Below, piece after piece: positions 18,801-26,595 of a stretch of DNA of 64,000 bases. The notes under the pieces were generated by a model, which was not told the DNA's origin, searched no databases, and was given only the letters and a program-made list of their open reading frames with translations. Origin of the DNA: Clostridiales bacterium (GTDB lineage Bacteria > Bacillota > Clostridia > Oscillospirales > Oscillospiraceae); NCBI GenBank assembly GCA_019415645.1, contig DXYV01000013.1, forward strand, positions 1 through 64,000. Direction: 5' to 3'. Each line of letters begins with the position of its first letter. Within the stretch, counting starts at the first letter, position 1. Both the position numbers and the translations under genes were made by a program.

Positions 18801-21800
18801 TCCACCGGCACGTCCCAGAAGGGCGCGCTCAGGCGGCGCGGCCGCTCCAGCAGGGCCAGACGGTCTGCCGGGTCCAGCGGCGAGAGGGCGGACAGGGGCT
18901 CCTCCGACCGGGCGGCCAGCGCCCGGCAGAGCACGGTGAAGCAGCGGGCCCAGAAGGCGGCGGTCTCCGGCTGGAACAGCCGGGTGGCGTACTCCAGCCG
19001 GAAGGTGAAGGTATCGCCCTCTTCGGCGGCCTCCAGGCTCAGATCCAGCTTGGCGGTGGAGGTGGACAGCTCCGCCGGAACCAGCGGCAGGCCGTTCAGC
19101 GTAAAGGTGGACGGGTCCAGCGGACGGTAGGAGAATAGGACCTGATACAGGGGATTCTCCCCCACCGTTCGGGGCAGGCCCAGAGACGCAATGACCTGGT
19201 CCAGCGAGAAGCGCTGGTGGTCCAGCAGGTGGATGGTCTCGTCCCGCACCGAAGAAAGGTATTCCAGGCCGTTCTGGCTCGGACCGGGGGAGAGCCGCAG
19301 GGGGAGGGTATTGATGAAGGGGCCGCACACGGACCACAGCTCGGTGCGGGTGCGCTCGGATACCGGGGTGCCCACGATCAGGTCGGCCTTGCCCGACAGA
19401 CGGGCCAGCAGCAGGCCGAACACCGCGGCAAAATACATGAAGGGGGTGAGCTGATGGGCCTGACAGAAGGCGCGGCAAGCCTCCGAATCGGCAGCGGAGA
19501 GGGCGAAAGTATGACAGCCGCCCCGGAAGTCGAACTGGTGGTCCCGGGGGAAATCCGTGGGCAGCTCCAGAGGCTCGGGCAGCGGAGCCAGGCGGCGGGC
19601 CCAGTGGGCGGCCTCCTCCTCCTGACCGGGCAGAGCGGCCCGCCAGACGCAGTAATCCTTGTAGGTCAGGGGAACCGGCACCGTCTGCCCCTGATAGAGG
19701 GCGTCCAGCCGCTGGAACAGCAGAGGGGTGCTGACCCCGTCGCCCACGATGTGGTGGACGTCCACCAGCAGATACCAGCTCTGCGGGTCCGCCTGCCACA
19801 GCGCGGCCCGCAGCAGCGGGGGGGTGGACAGGTCGAAGGGCTGGAGAAAGGCGGAGAAAGCCGCGTTCAGGTCCGGGGCCTCCAGAATGGGCAGGGCAAA
19901 GGGGACCTGCTCCAGAATCACCTGGCGCAGGCCGTCGGCCTGAAAGCGGAATGCGGTGCGGTACAGGTCGTCCTGGTCGATGAGGGACTGGAAGGCCGCC
20001 TCCAGTCTGGCCGGATCGGGGACAAAGCTCAGCTGAAACGCGCCGGGCATATGGTAGGCCATGGAATCCGGCGCCATGGAGCACTGAACGTAGATATTTT
20101 CCTGGATGGGGGAGAGGGGGTAGCTCTCGGCCCGGGGCGCGGAATGGAGCGCGGGCTCGGCGGGCGGCGCGTCTCCGGCGGGCTGCCCGGTGAGCTTCTC
20201 CTCCAGCAGGAGCACCGTGCGGCAGGCGTACAGGTCGGAGACCTTCAGCCGCAGGTCCAGAGCCTCCTCCAGGGCGGCCACGGTCTCCATGGCGTTGAGG
20301 GAATTGCCGCCGGAGAGGAAATAATCGCTGTCCGTGCCCAGATCGGGCTTGTGCAGGACCCGGCGGAACACAGCCAGGATGGTCTCCTCCACGTCGTTGG
20401 CGGCGGCCCGGTCGCCCCGGCTGGCCGCGGGCGCGGGCAGCGCTGCCAGATCCACCTTGCCGTTGGGGGTCAGGGGGAGGGCCGGCAGCCAGGTGAGAGC
20501 GGCGGGAAGCAGATAGACCGGCAGGCGGCCGGCCAGAAATTCCATCAGCGCGGAAGCGGGCAGGGCGGCAGGCGCAGTGTAAAAGGCAGCCAGAATGGAC
20601 TGGCCCTCCACCTCGAATACCCGGGCGGCGGCCTGTTCCACCTCCGGGTGGCCGGCCAGGCAGACCGCCAGCTCATCGGGTTCCACCCGCTGGCCGCGCA
20701 GCTTCACCTGCCGGTCCCGACGGCCGCCCAGCACCAGCTGGCCGTCTGCGGTCCAGCAGGCCACGTCGCCCGAGCGGTAGATGCGGCCGCCCACCACGAA
20801 GGGGTCGTCCAGGAAGGCGGCCTCAGTCAGTTCGGGGGCGTTGCGGTAGCCCGCGCCCACGCATTTGCCGCCGATATAGAGGTCGCCGAACACCCCGATG
20901 GGCAGGGGCTGCATCCGGTCGTCCAGCACATACAGGCGGCAGTTGGGCATGGGCCGCCCCACCGTGATGGCGTCGCAGTGATTGAGCAGGCTGACGCTGA
21001 CCCCCACCGTAGTCTCGGAGGGGCCATACTGGTTGTAAAGGTCCGCGTCGGTGACCTGCTTGAGCGTGGTGAGCAGACTGCCCGGGAAGGCCTCGCCGCC
21101 GCAGATGAAGGCACGCATTCCGCTGAGGGCGGCGGCGAACTTGGGTTCAGCCAGAAAGGCGGACAGACGGGAGGGCGTCAGGGCCATATAGTGGACGCCG
21201 TAGCTCTGAATCAGGCGCGCCAGCTGGGCGGGACGCTCCGCCTCCTCGTCGGTGGCGATGACGATGGTACGGCCCAGCAGAAGAGGGACCGCGCTTTCCA
21301 GCAGGAAGGCGTCGAAGGAGAGATTGGTGAGGGAGAGCACCGCGCCGTCGGTGTAGATCTCCTCCATGCCCAGGACAAAGTTGAGCAGATTTTCCTGGGT
21401 AATACACACGCCCTTGGGTGTGCCGGTGGAGCCGGAGGTGTAGACCACATAGGCCAGGTCGCCGGGTTCGGCAGTCAAGGGCTCCCCGGGCGGAACGGAC
21501 GGGTCCAGGCAGACGGAGGGCAGGGCAAAGGGGCCGCCGCAGGCGGCGAGGGTAGCCTGGTCCGTGACCAGCAGAGCCGCGCCGCTGGAGGCGAGAAGCT
21601 GCTCCAGCCGGGCCCGGGGCAGCGCGGGCGAGAGCAGGACCCAGGCGTTGCCCGAAGCCATGACGCCCACCATGGCCGTCAACAGCTCCAGTCCCCGGGG
21701 GAGCAGGATCGCCGTCAGCTCCTTTCCCTCGGGCAGTTGCTGCACGATTTGGGCACAGCAACTCAGGGCCAGCTCCCGCAGACGGGCGTAGCTGGTCCGG

Positions 21801-23251
21801 ACCCCGCCGGCGATGACCGCCGTGCGGGCGGGATAGTGGTCGGCCACGGCGGAGAAGGCCTGATAGAGGCTGGAACGGCGCAGCGGCTTTTCCCGGCGGT
21901 TAAAGGTATAGAGCACCTGCTCCCGCTGGGGGGTCGTGAGAATGTTCAGCGCCCGGATGGGCCGGTCGGTGGCGGAGAGGGCCTGCTCCAGAATGTGGCA
22001 GAGCCCCTCGTGGAACACCTCGATCTCCCGGTCGGAAAACAGCTGGGTCAGATAGTCGTAATCCACCGTGTAGCGGCGGTGGTCCTCCAGATTGGTCAGA
22101 TGGATGCACAGGTGCTCCGCCTGGTAGCCGCCATAGTGCCAGCGGCCGGAGAACACTACCGAGGCGTCCTCGCTCTCGTAAATTTTACTGTCTTGGTAGG
22201 ACAGGGCGATGTGGAACAGCCGGTCGGCATGGGGCCGGGGAAGGGCTTCGATCTCCGAGAAGGGGAAGCGCTGGTGGCGCAGCAGGCCGTACCAGGCCTC
22301 GTTGAGGTGGCGGACAAACTGCTCCGGGGTCCAGTCCTCATCCAGCTCGTTGCAGAAGGGAAGGGTGCTGACGAACATGCCGGAGGTCTGGCGGGCGGTG
22401 TAGTTGGTGCGGTTGTGGATGGGTACGCCGATGGTGAAGCGGTTGGGGCCGCCCATCCGCTTGAGATAGATGGCCAGGGCCATGTAATAGACCGCGAAGG
22501 GGGCCACCCGGTGGCGGGTGCAGAAGGAGTAGATGGCGTGATTGAGCACCTCGGGCAGACGAAAGGTGCGCCGCCGCCCCACCGGACTGAGCACCGCGCC
22601 CCGCACGGTCTTCAGGGTAGAAGGAGGACCGGCCTCCGCCAGGGTGCGGGTCCAGTAGTCCAGGTCCTTTTGAAAGGTGCGGGAGGTGAGGTAGGCTTCC
22701 TCCTCCTCCACATGGACGCGGTAATCCGGGCAGGCATCCAGAGGAACCGCCTGTCCGCGCAGCAGGGAGAGGTAGGTCTGGGCGATGCGGTTGCACAGCA
22801 GGAGCTGGCTCCAGCCGTCAGAGACGATGTGGTGGGTCTTGACCAGCATACCGCCGCTGTTCTCCCCGTCCCGGAACAGATAAAAATGACAAAGAGGGGA
22901 ATCCAGCAAGGGGACCGCCTCACGGGTCACGGCGGTTTCCCAGTGCTCGATTCCCTCCTGATTGGTGAGTGAAAAGTCCAAAACCGGGCAATTCAGGGCA
23001 GAAAAGGGCGCATGATATTGGAGGGGCGTTTTGCCCCTCAAGGTAATCCGGGCCCGCAGCGAATCGTCGGCCGCGAGCACAGTATTCAACGCAGTTTGCA
23101 GAACCGAAATATCAATGCGGCCCCGGATACGGATGGTGGCGCTGATATTGTTCATGGACGTGCCGGGGAAAGTCTGTTCCAGATCCCAGATATTTCGCTG
23201 GCTCCGGGAAAGCGGAAACAAGTCCTCCTCTTCGGGGAAGAGATTTGCCAC
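15800..23251 (-). CDS. Nonribosomal peptide synthetase, C-A-T-C-A-T-reductase (lipodipeptide aldehyde type)
   Basis: A 2483-residue two-module NRPS. C1 (about 10-450) has HHIVSDG at 140-146; A1 (470-940) has YTSGSTGTPKG near 604; T1 has the ppant serine in GGNSL (Ser984); C2 (1045-1480) has HHIVGDG at 1166-1172; A2 (1500-1960) has FTSGSTGQPKG near 1627; T2 has GGTSL (Ser2036). An Ala/Pro-rich linker leads to a thioester reductase (2115-2480) with TGATGFLG near 2127 and the active-site YLKGK. All core residues are present. The N-terminal C domain with no preceding carrier suggests acyl initiation, and the reductase suggests release as an aldehyde or alcohol. Start is GTG at 23251 after AAGGGG. 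A1 and A2 pocket residues read roughly DALAIGQVGK and DVTQIALVYK, which match no common code I know. Related gut clostridial NRPSs make protease-inhibiting dipeptide aldehydes or pyrazinones. Confidence 0.95.
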   Translation of the reverse strand: MANLFPEEEDLFPLSRSQRNIWDLEQTFPGTSMNNISATIRIRGRIDISVLQTALNTVLAADDSLRARITLRGKTPLQYHAPFSALNCPVLDFSLTNQEGIEHWETAVTREAVPLLDSPLCHFYLFRDGENSGGMLVKTHHIVSDGWSQLLLCNRIAQTYLSLLRGQAVPLDACPDYRVHVEEEEAYLTSRTFQKDLDYWTRTLAEAGPPSTLKTVRGAVLSPVGRRRTFRLPEVLNHAIYSFCTRHRVAPFAVYYMALAIYLKRMGGPNRFTIGVPIHNRTNYTARQTSGMFVSTLPFCNELDEDWTPEQFVRHLNEAWYGLLRHQRFPFSEIEALPRPHADRLFHIALSYQDSKIYESEDASVVFSGRWHYGGYQAEHLCIHLTNLEDHRRYTVDYDYLTQLFSDREIEVFHEGLCHILEQALSATDRPIRALNILTTPQREQVLYTFNRREKPLRRSSLYQAFSAVADHYPARTAVIAGGVRTSYARLRELALSCCAQIVQQLPEGKELTAILLPRGLELLTAMVGVMASGNAWVLLSPALPRARLEQLLASSGAALLVTDQATLAACGGPFALPSVCLDPSVPPGEPLTAEPGDLAYVVYTSGSTGTPKGVCITQENLLNFVLGMEEIYTDGAVLSLTNLSFDAFLLESAVPLLLGRTIVIATDEEAERPAQLARLIQSYGVHYMALTPSRLSAFLAEPKFAAALSGMRAFICGGEAFPGSLLTTLKQVTDADLYNQYGPSETTVGVSVSLLNHCDAITVGRPMPNCRLYVLDDRMQPLPIGVFGDLYIGGKCVGAGYRNAPELTEAAFLDDPFVVGGRIYRSGDVACWTADGQLVLGGRRDRQVKLRGQRVEPDELAVCLAGHPEVEQAAARVFEVEGQSILAAFYTAPAALPASALMEFLAGRLPVYLLPAALTWLPALPLTPNGKVDLAALPAPAASRGDRAAANDVEETILAVFRRVLHKPDLGTDSDYFLSGGNSLNAMETVAALEEALDLRLKVSDLYACRTVLLLEEKLTGQPAGDAPPAEPALHSAPRAESYPLSPIQENIYVQCSMAPDSMAYHMPGAFQLSFVPDPARLEAAFQSLIDQDDLYRTAFRFQADGLRQVILEQVPFALPILEAPDLNAAFSAFLQPFDLSTPPLLRAALWQADPQSWYLLVDVHHIVGDGVSTPLLFQRLDALYQGQTVPVPLTYKDYCVWRAALPGQEEEAAHWARRLAPLPEPLELPTDFPRDHQFDFRGGCHTFALSAADSEACRAFCQAHQLTPFMYFAAVFGLLLARLSGKADLIVGTPVSERTRTELWSVCGPFINTLPLRLSPGPSQNGLEYLSSVRDETIHLLDHQRFSLDQVIASLGLPRTVGENPLYQVLFSYRPLDPSTFTLNGLPLVPAELSTSTAKLDLSLEAAEEGDTFTFRLEYATRLFQPETAAFWARCFTVLCRALAARSEEPLSALSPLDPADRLALLERPRRLSAPFWDVPVDEMVAQTARLDPDAPAVRFHDRVVAYGQLDRRAGQIAALLVSAGARPGDRIALACARTPDLPAALLGILRAGCAYVPFLTTFPAARIGSMLESAQTTLVLCDDTARAALDFALSCPLVSLADAPEEPLAESVPHGGDDLMCVLFTSGSTGQPKGVMIPHRSMSNLQAALAPLLEAHPGNVLCSSNLVFDVFFTECLLPLTLGRTMVLADEEEMMLPWRLAQRIQSGGVSVMQLTPSRLQMCLSNDAFRAAAARIALLIVAGEAFPARLLADFHAAGGGQVANLYGPTEAAVYVTGGLLEEGAPVTIGKPLNNCRVYVLDDLLQPVLPTAVGQLYLAGVCLARGYIGRPDLTEAAFLPDPFFPGQLMYRTGDLGRLRVDGTIDFLGRKDSQIKLNGQRIELEEINGALLSSGLVAQAVTLSVPLADGSASLRAFVTAKADWDEAALRRHLAQTLPSYMIPADLILLPQIPATATGKVDLAALRAWTPEVLTAAPAPQPAPVPQPEQSPAARTEALAPAPSAGSDLTHTLAQIWQDVLGRVPEPGLSFFQQGGTSLAALNVLSRYYNQSLSMTLETFYAHPTLEEQAALLAPEPADSPVPVPGPAQTAPVPTTVPAAPAPAAEPPRRGAPSEPVEVPMLPARTVLLTGATGFLGAHLLRSLLEHGAQTVVCLLRDPDRARLDAVLTAYFGPDWFSAHWDRIECVTGNITRPRLGLSVKDYQALAQRIDAVFHAAADVRHYASDVRSLSTNVVGTSNVADLALAAGAPLGHVSTLSICGGHITAAPDRYAIFSETDYDIGQNWQENIYLKGKFLAEGAVYDRIPLGLAARVFRVGRLVGRASDGTFQQNPDTNAFFRLLRAVAYLGALPVSAASGTLDLTPVDFCADAIVALANAPLPVSHIVHPAQVTLGQAVRAVCPTLRLVSPQEFSSLLGNALQGEGLSILAPLVDLSAQAGQASHITPCAGLTCETLSELGVSLAPAPPATLLRAFAAQFSSKAGERS

Positions 23252-23316
23252 AGGAAAAAGCCCCTTCCGTTGTCATGCCCCCAAAGGTTTCGACAGAATA
23301 ATACCTCTAAAACAAA

Positions 23317-23345
23317 ATTATATCAGATAGGTCCATGCAATACAA
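23317..23345 (-). promoter_or_regulatory. Extended -10 promoter of the NRPS operon
   Basis: On the minus strand TTGTAT (23340-23345), 17-bp spacer, TATAAT (23317-23322) with the extended TG two bases upstream (TGATATAAT). It is 65 bp upstream of the GTG start. A consensus -10 with a weak -35 suggests moderate basal activity or activation. Confidence 0.75.
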
Positions 23346-23415
23346 TATGCAATTCCTTACAAAAGCACAGAAAAGAGAAAGAGAAACACAAAAAAAGTAA
23401 TTTTGTGACAAAAGA

Positions 23416-23452
23416 GGAGGACATGTCCCAGCGCTTCCGGGACATGTCCTCC
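23416..23452. repeat. Inverted repeat containing two GGACATGTCC palindromes
   Basis: Fourteen-base perfect arms (23416-23429, 23439-23452) around a 9-base spacer. Each arm itself contains the palindrome GGACATGTCC (23419-23428 and 23440-23449), 21 bp centre to centre. It may be the terminator of the TIGR04255 gene (a TCTTTTG follows on the minus strand) or a paired operator upstream of the NRPS promoter. Confidence 0.6.
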
Positions 23453-23464
23453 GACAAAACAGTC

Positions 23465-24265
23465 TCAGCCCAGCGGCGTCGCGCCCATGGCATCGTGGAG
23501 CTCCTGGGTGATGGCACCCTGGAAGGTGCGGGAGGCGTGGCTGTGCAGATGACCCAGCCGCTCGGGCACCTGGCTGCCGTCCAGATTGCCGGAGGCGGAG
23601 CAGTCCAGGTCCAGAATAAATTTGACCTCCCGGTCCTGCTGGTCGCCCTGCTTTGCCTTCAGCATACCGGGGCCGGCATGGAGTTTCAGGCGGGTGGCGT
23701 CGGGGAAGGTCAGATCCGTATCCAGGGAGCATTTGAGGGTGGCGGTCTCGTCCACATCCTCCTCCGCCAGCACGCCCAGATAGGCGGGATGGAACAAATC
23801 GCGCCAAGGAGTGCCCTCCAGGCGCAGCGCCTTGCGGGAGAAGATGTTCAGGTAGCGCAGGCCGATGCGCTCAAAATGGGCGGGGCGATAGATGCGGATA
23901 AACTCCGCCAGAGGACGGTCCAGCCGCTGGGCGAAATCCTCCCAGTTGTTATAGCGCTTGGTGGACAGAGCAATGAAGTTCTGGGTCAGGTTGATTTTCC
24001 AGATCCCGGTGGAGGAGACGAAGGCGTGGTTGATGATGGGGTCGCCCTGCTCCACCTTGACGTTGGGAGTGCCGAGCCCTACCAGCTTGGGTGCGGGCCG
24101 CTCCTGCACCTTGGAATAAAGGGGGAAGGCGTCCCGGATGGCCTCCTGAAATTCGGCGGGGGCTTTCTCGTTGATGGTCAGGATGGGGGGAAAGCGCAGC
24201 TGGCAGATCACGTCCTGCAGCTGGCAGTTGGCGTATTGATAGCGGTCATTCTGGGCAAAGAGCAT
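23465..24265 (-). CDS. TIGR04255 family protein
   Basis: A 266-residue cytosolic protein of the TIGR04255 family. Family-like blocks are ICQLRFPPILTI at the N-terminus, STKRYNNWEDFAQRL near residue 105, IGLRYLNIF near residue 138, and HASRTFQGAITQELHDAMG at the C-terminus. No biochemical function is established for the family, and no catalytic motif stands out. ATG at 24265 follows AAAGGAG. It has its own consensus promoter and lies upstream of the NRPS operon on the same strand, with about 210 bp and an inverted repeat between, so it is probably a separate transcript. Confidence 0.78.
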   Translation of the reverse strand: MLFAQNDRYQYANCQLQDVICQLRFPPILTINEKAPAEFQEAIRDAFPLYSKVQERPAPKLVGLGTPNVKVEQGDPIINHAFVSSTGIWKINLTQNFIALSTKRYNNWEDFAQRLDRPLAEFIRIYRPAHFERIGLRYLNIFSRKALRLEGTPWRDLFHPAYLGVLAEEDVDETATLKCSLDTDLTFPDATRLKLHAGPGMLKAKQGDQQDREVKFILDLDCSASGNLDGSQVPERLGHLHSHASRTFQGAITQELHDAMGATPLG

Positions 24266-24309
24266 GAGAGTCGGGCTCCTTTCGGTTCAATTTTCCATAC
24301 GATACTCCT

Positions 24310-24338
24310 ATTGTAGCGTCATCCCGGGGCGCTGTCAA
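24310..24338 (-). promoter_or_regulatory. Consensus promoter of the TIGR04255 gene
   Basis: TTGACA (24333-24338), 17-bp spacer, TACAAT (24310-24315) on the minus strand, 45 bp from the ATG. Confidence 0.8.
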
Positions 24339-24506
24339 ATAAATCAGCAGGAGGGAGCGCACCTGACCGGCAAACCAAAAAAATAAAAAAATTTTTTTCG
24401 CCGTGCAATAAAAAGCCTTCCCCGCGCGTTATTCAGACAGAAGGGCCGAAAACAGGGCCCGCGAACACGAAAAGACCATACCACTTGGAAAAAGGAGACA
24501 TGAGAC

Positions 24507-25292
24507 ATGAAAAAAGGTTATTGGAAAGGCTTTCTGACCGGCACCCTGATGGGCGTTCTGATTTTGGGACTAGGCATTACGGCCATGGCCGCTACCCGCA
24601 CCATCAGCGTAGAGGACAGCGTGGGCATCACCATCAACGGGGCCCGCTTCCAGCCCAAGGACGCCAACGGCAATGCGGTGCCCCTGTTTTCCTACAATGG
24701 AACCACCTATGCGCCGGTCCGCGCCATCTGTGAGGCCGCCGGTATGACCGTGGAGTATGACTCCGCCACCTATACCGCGGTGCTGACCACCGGCGATCAG
24801 GTGATTGCCTCCCGCCCCGACGGCTCCCAGTACATTACCGCGGAGCAGGCCAGGAACATCGCCCTGACTGACGCCGGGGTGAACGCCGCCGACGCGGTGT
24901 TCCTCAAGACCCGGCTGGACTGGGACGACGGCCGCGCGGAGTATGAGGTGGAGTTTTACAGCGGCCGCACGGAGTACGACTACGACATTGACGCGCTGAC
25001 TGGCGCGATTCGCAGCAAGGACCGGGACCTGGACGACTATGACCTGAACTGGAGCGGCAACTCCGGCAGTCAGAGCACCAGTACGGAGGGAATCATTACC
25101 GCAGAGAAGGCCCAGTCTATCGCCCTGGCCAACACGCCGTCGGGCACCACCGTAGTGAAATGCGAGCTGGACCGGGACGACGGCCGCTGGGTCTATGAGC
25201 TGGAGCTGCGCAACGGCCGCACGGAGTATGAGTGCGACATCAATGCCGTGACCGGCGTGATCCTGGATTGGGAGAGCGACTACGACGATTAA
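24507..25292 (+). CDS. Secreted protein with copper-amine-oxidase-N-like stalk domain and two PepSY domains
   Basis: A 261-residue exported protein. A signal peptide (MKKGYWKGFLTGTLMGVLIL) ends near AMAATR at about residue 30. A stalk domain of the copper amine oxidase N-terminal type spans about 38-98 (TTYAPVRAICEAAGM). Two PepSY domains follow (about 108-172 and 197-258), each with the same ITAE-A--IAL helix and the matching DDGR and GRTEY blocks, so they look like an internal duplication. The region between them is Ser/Gly-rich. PepSY domains are often inhibitors or ligand-binding modules outside the cell. Monocistronic with a strong terminator; the 241-bp upstream gap holds the divergent TIGR04255 promoter and an A/T run but no promoter I trust for this gene. 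Confidence 0.85.
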   Translation: MKKGYWKGFLTGTLMGVLILGLGITAMAATRTISVEDSVGITINGARFQPKDANGNAVPLFSYNGTTYAPVRAICEAAGMTVEYDSATYTAVLTTGDQVIASRPDGSQYITAEQARNIALTDAGVNAADAVFLKTRLDWDDGRAEYEVEFYSGRTEYDYDIDALTGAIRSKDRDLDDYDLNWSGNSGSQSTSTEGIITAEKAQSIALANTPSGTTVVKCELDRDDGRWVYELELRNGRTEYECDINAVTGVILDWESDYDD

Positions 25293-25315
25293 CTCGGCCA
25301 TCAGCCGAGCAGACG

Positions 25316-25345
25316 CAAGGGGCGGACCGGAGGGTCCGCCCCTTG
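25316..25345 (+). terminator. Intrinsic terminator of the PepSY gene
   Basis: Thirteen-base perfect arms (25316-25328, 25333-25345) followed by TTTTG. Confidence 0.85.
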
Positions 25346-25376
25346 TTTTGCTGCGGACGCCGGGAGCGCCCCTCCC

Positions 25377-25405
25377 TTGACTTTCCGGATGAGATAGCAT
25401 ACACT
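25377..25405 (+). promoter_or_regulatory. Promoter of the zinc-ribbon metalloprotease-like gene
   Basis: TTGACT (25377-25382), 17-bp spacer, TACACT (25400-25405). A small CTGCCGC/GCGGCAG hairpin follows at 25431-25447 in the leader. Confidence 0.55.
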
Positions 25406-25521
25406 AAATAAGTCCGAATGGGACGAATCCTGCCGCTGCGCGGCAGTTAATACGGAAGAATCTGACACAGGGGCGGGCCGGAGGGCGCGCCTCCCTGGAA
25501 AAGCGATAAAGGAGGGAATAC

Positions 25522-26577
25522 ATGGAGTGCCCCAACTGTCATCGGGACAACCCCAATCGGGCGCGGACCTGTCTGTATTGCGGCGCGGCGCTGCCGCGCC
25601 GCAGGCGGAGGGGTGTGGGCGGCGGCGGAATTCTGGCTGCCCTGATCGTGTGCGCGCTGGTGTCCACGGTGGGGATTCGGCCGCTGCAAAGGCCGGAGGC
25701 GTGGCCGGGCGCAGCTTATGAAGAAGATCTGCGGATGGAAAATCCGGAGCGGGGCGCCCAGGAACAGCGCAAGGACAGCCCGCTGGGCAGCGCGGGCTAT
25801 CTGCGCGGCGACGTGATTCTGGTCAGCCTTTATATCAGCGACGACGTCTCGGAATGGACGGCGGAGCGGCAGGCCAACGCCCAGTCGTACCTGTCGGTGG
25901 CTTGTTCCTATCTGGAGGAGCAGGCCGCGCTCTACGGGCAGGAGCTGGACCTGATTTACGATGTGACGGAGCATCCGGACCTGCAATATGACCTGACCTA
26001 CGACGGCGGAATCGCGGAGGATGAAAACGGCTGGTTCAATCCCTGGCTGAACAAATGGATCGACCGGAACGTGGCCATAGCGGAGCTGCAGAAGACCTAT
26101 GGTACAGAGAACATCGGATTTCTGGCCCTGGTGGCCGACAGCGGCGGGTCCTACACCAACGTGTTTTATGTGGAGGATTCGGACATCTACTACAACGAAA
26201 GCTCGGTCATCTTTTATTACTACCCCTATATCCGCACGACCGACCGGGAGGTCCCGGCCGTCTATGCCCACGAGATCCTCCACCTGTTCGGCGCCATCGA
26301 CCTCTATGAGGGCAGCTACGATTTTTCGCCGGAGAACGTGTACTATGTCGGCCAGACCTACCCCACGGACATCATGTATTCCGATTATACGGAGGACGGC
26401 CGTCTGGTCTATGACTCCATCCACCTGACGGTGGGACCTGTGACGGCCTACTGTCTGGGCTGGCTCGACGAGCTGCCCCAGGCGGACCAGGAGGGGCTGG
26501 ATGAATTTGAACGGACCTGTATCGCGGGGTTCTCCTACGAGGACCCGGTGTTTGAAGTTGACACAGGAAAACACTAG
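25522..26577 (+). CDS. Membrane-anchored zinc-ribbon protein with metalloprotease-like HExxH motif
   Basis: A 351-residue protein. Residues 3-20 form a zinc ribbon (CPNC...CLYCG), followed by an Arg-rich stop and a single membrane helix (about 35-53), then an extracytoplasmic domain. That domain carries HEILHLFGAIDLY near residue 250, which fits the metzincin-like zinc motif HExxHxxGxxD with Asp as third ligand. Tyr-rich acidic sequence surrounds it. The arrangement suggests an anchored extracellular protease, but homologues of this layout are usually annotated as hypothetical. RBS AAAGGAGGG precedes the ATG. proC follows 18 bp later and probably shares the transcript. Confidence 0.75.
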   Translation: MECPNCHRDNPNRARTCLYCGAALPRRRRRGVGGGGILAALIVCALVSTVGIRPLQRPEAWPGAAYEEDLRMENPERGAQEQRKDSPLGSAGYLRGDVILVSLYISDDVSEWTAERQANAQSYLSVACSYLEEQAALYGQELDLIYDVTEHPDLQYDLTYDGGIAEDENGWFNPWLNKWIDRNVAIAELQKTYGTENIGFLALVADSGGSYTNVFYVEDSDIYYNESSVIFYYYPYIRTTDREVPAVYAHEILHLFGAIDLYEGSYDFSPENVYYVGQTYPTDIMYSDYTEDGRLVYDSIHLTVGPVTAYCLGWLDELPQADQEGLDEFERTCIAGFSYEDPVFEVDTGKH

Positions 26578-26595
26578 AGCAAGGAGCGAATACCT

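Noticed and set aside
23252..23275. ATG start upstream of the NRPS GTG (in CATGACAACGG)
   Set aside because: It is in another reading frame; the GTG at 23251 gives a continuous frame and has AAGGGG upstream.
25431..25447. CTGCCGC/GCGGCAG hairpin as terminator
   Set aside because: Only seven pairs with a 3-base loop and no T tract; it lies in a leader between promoter and gene.
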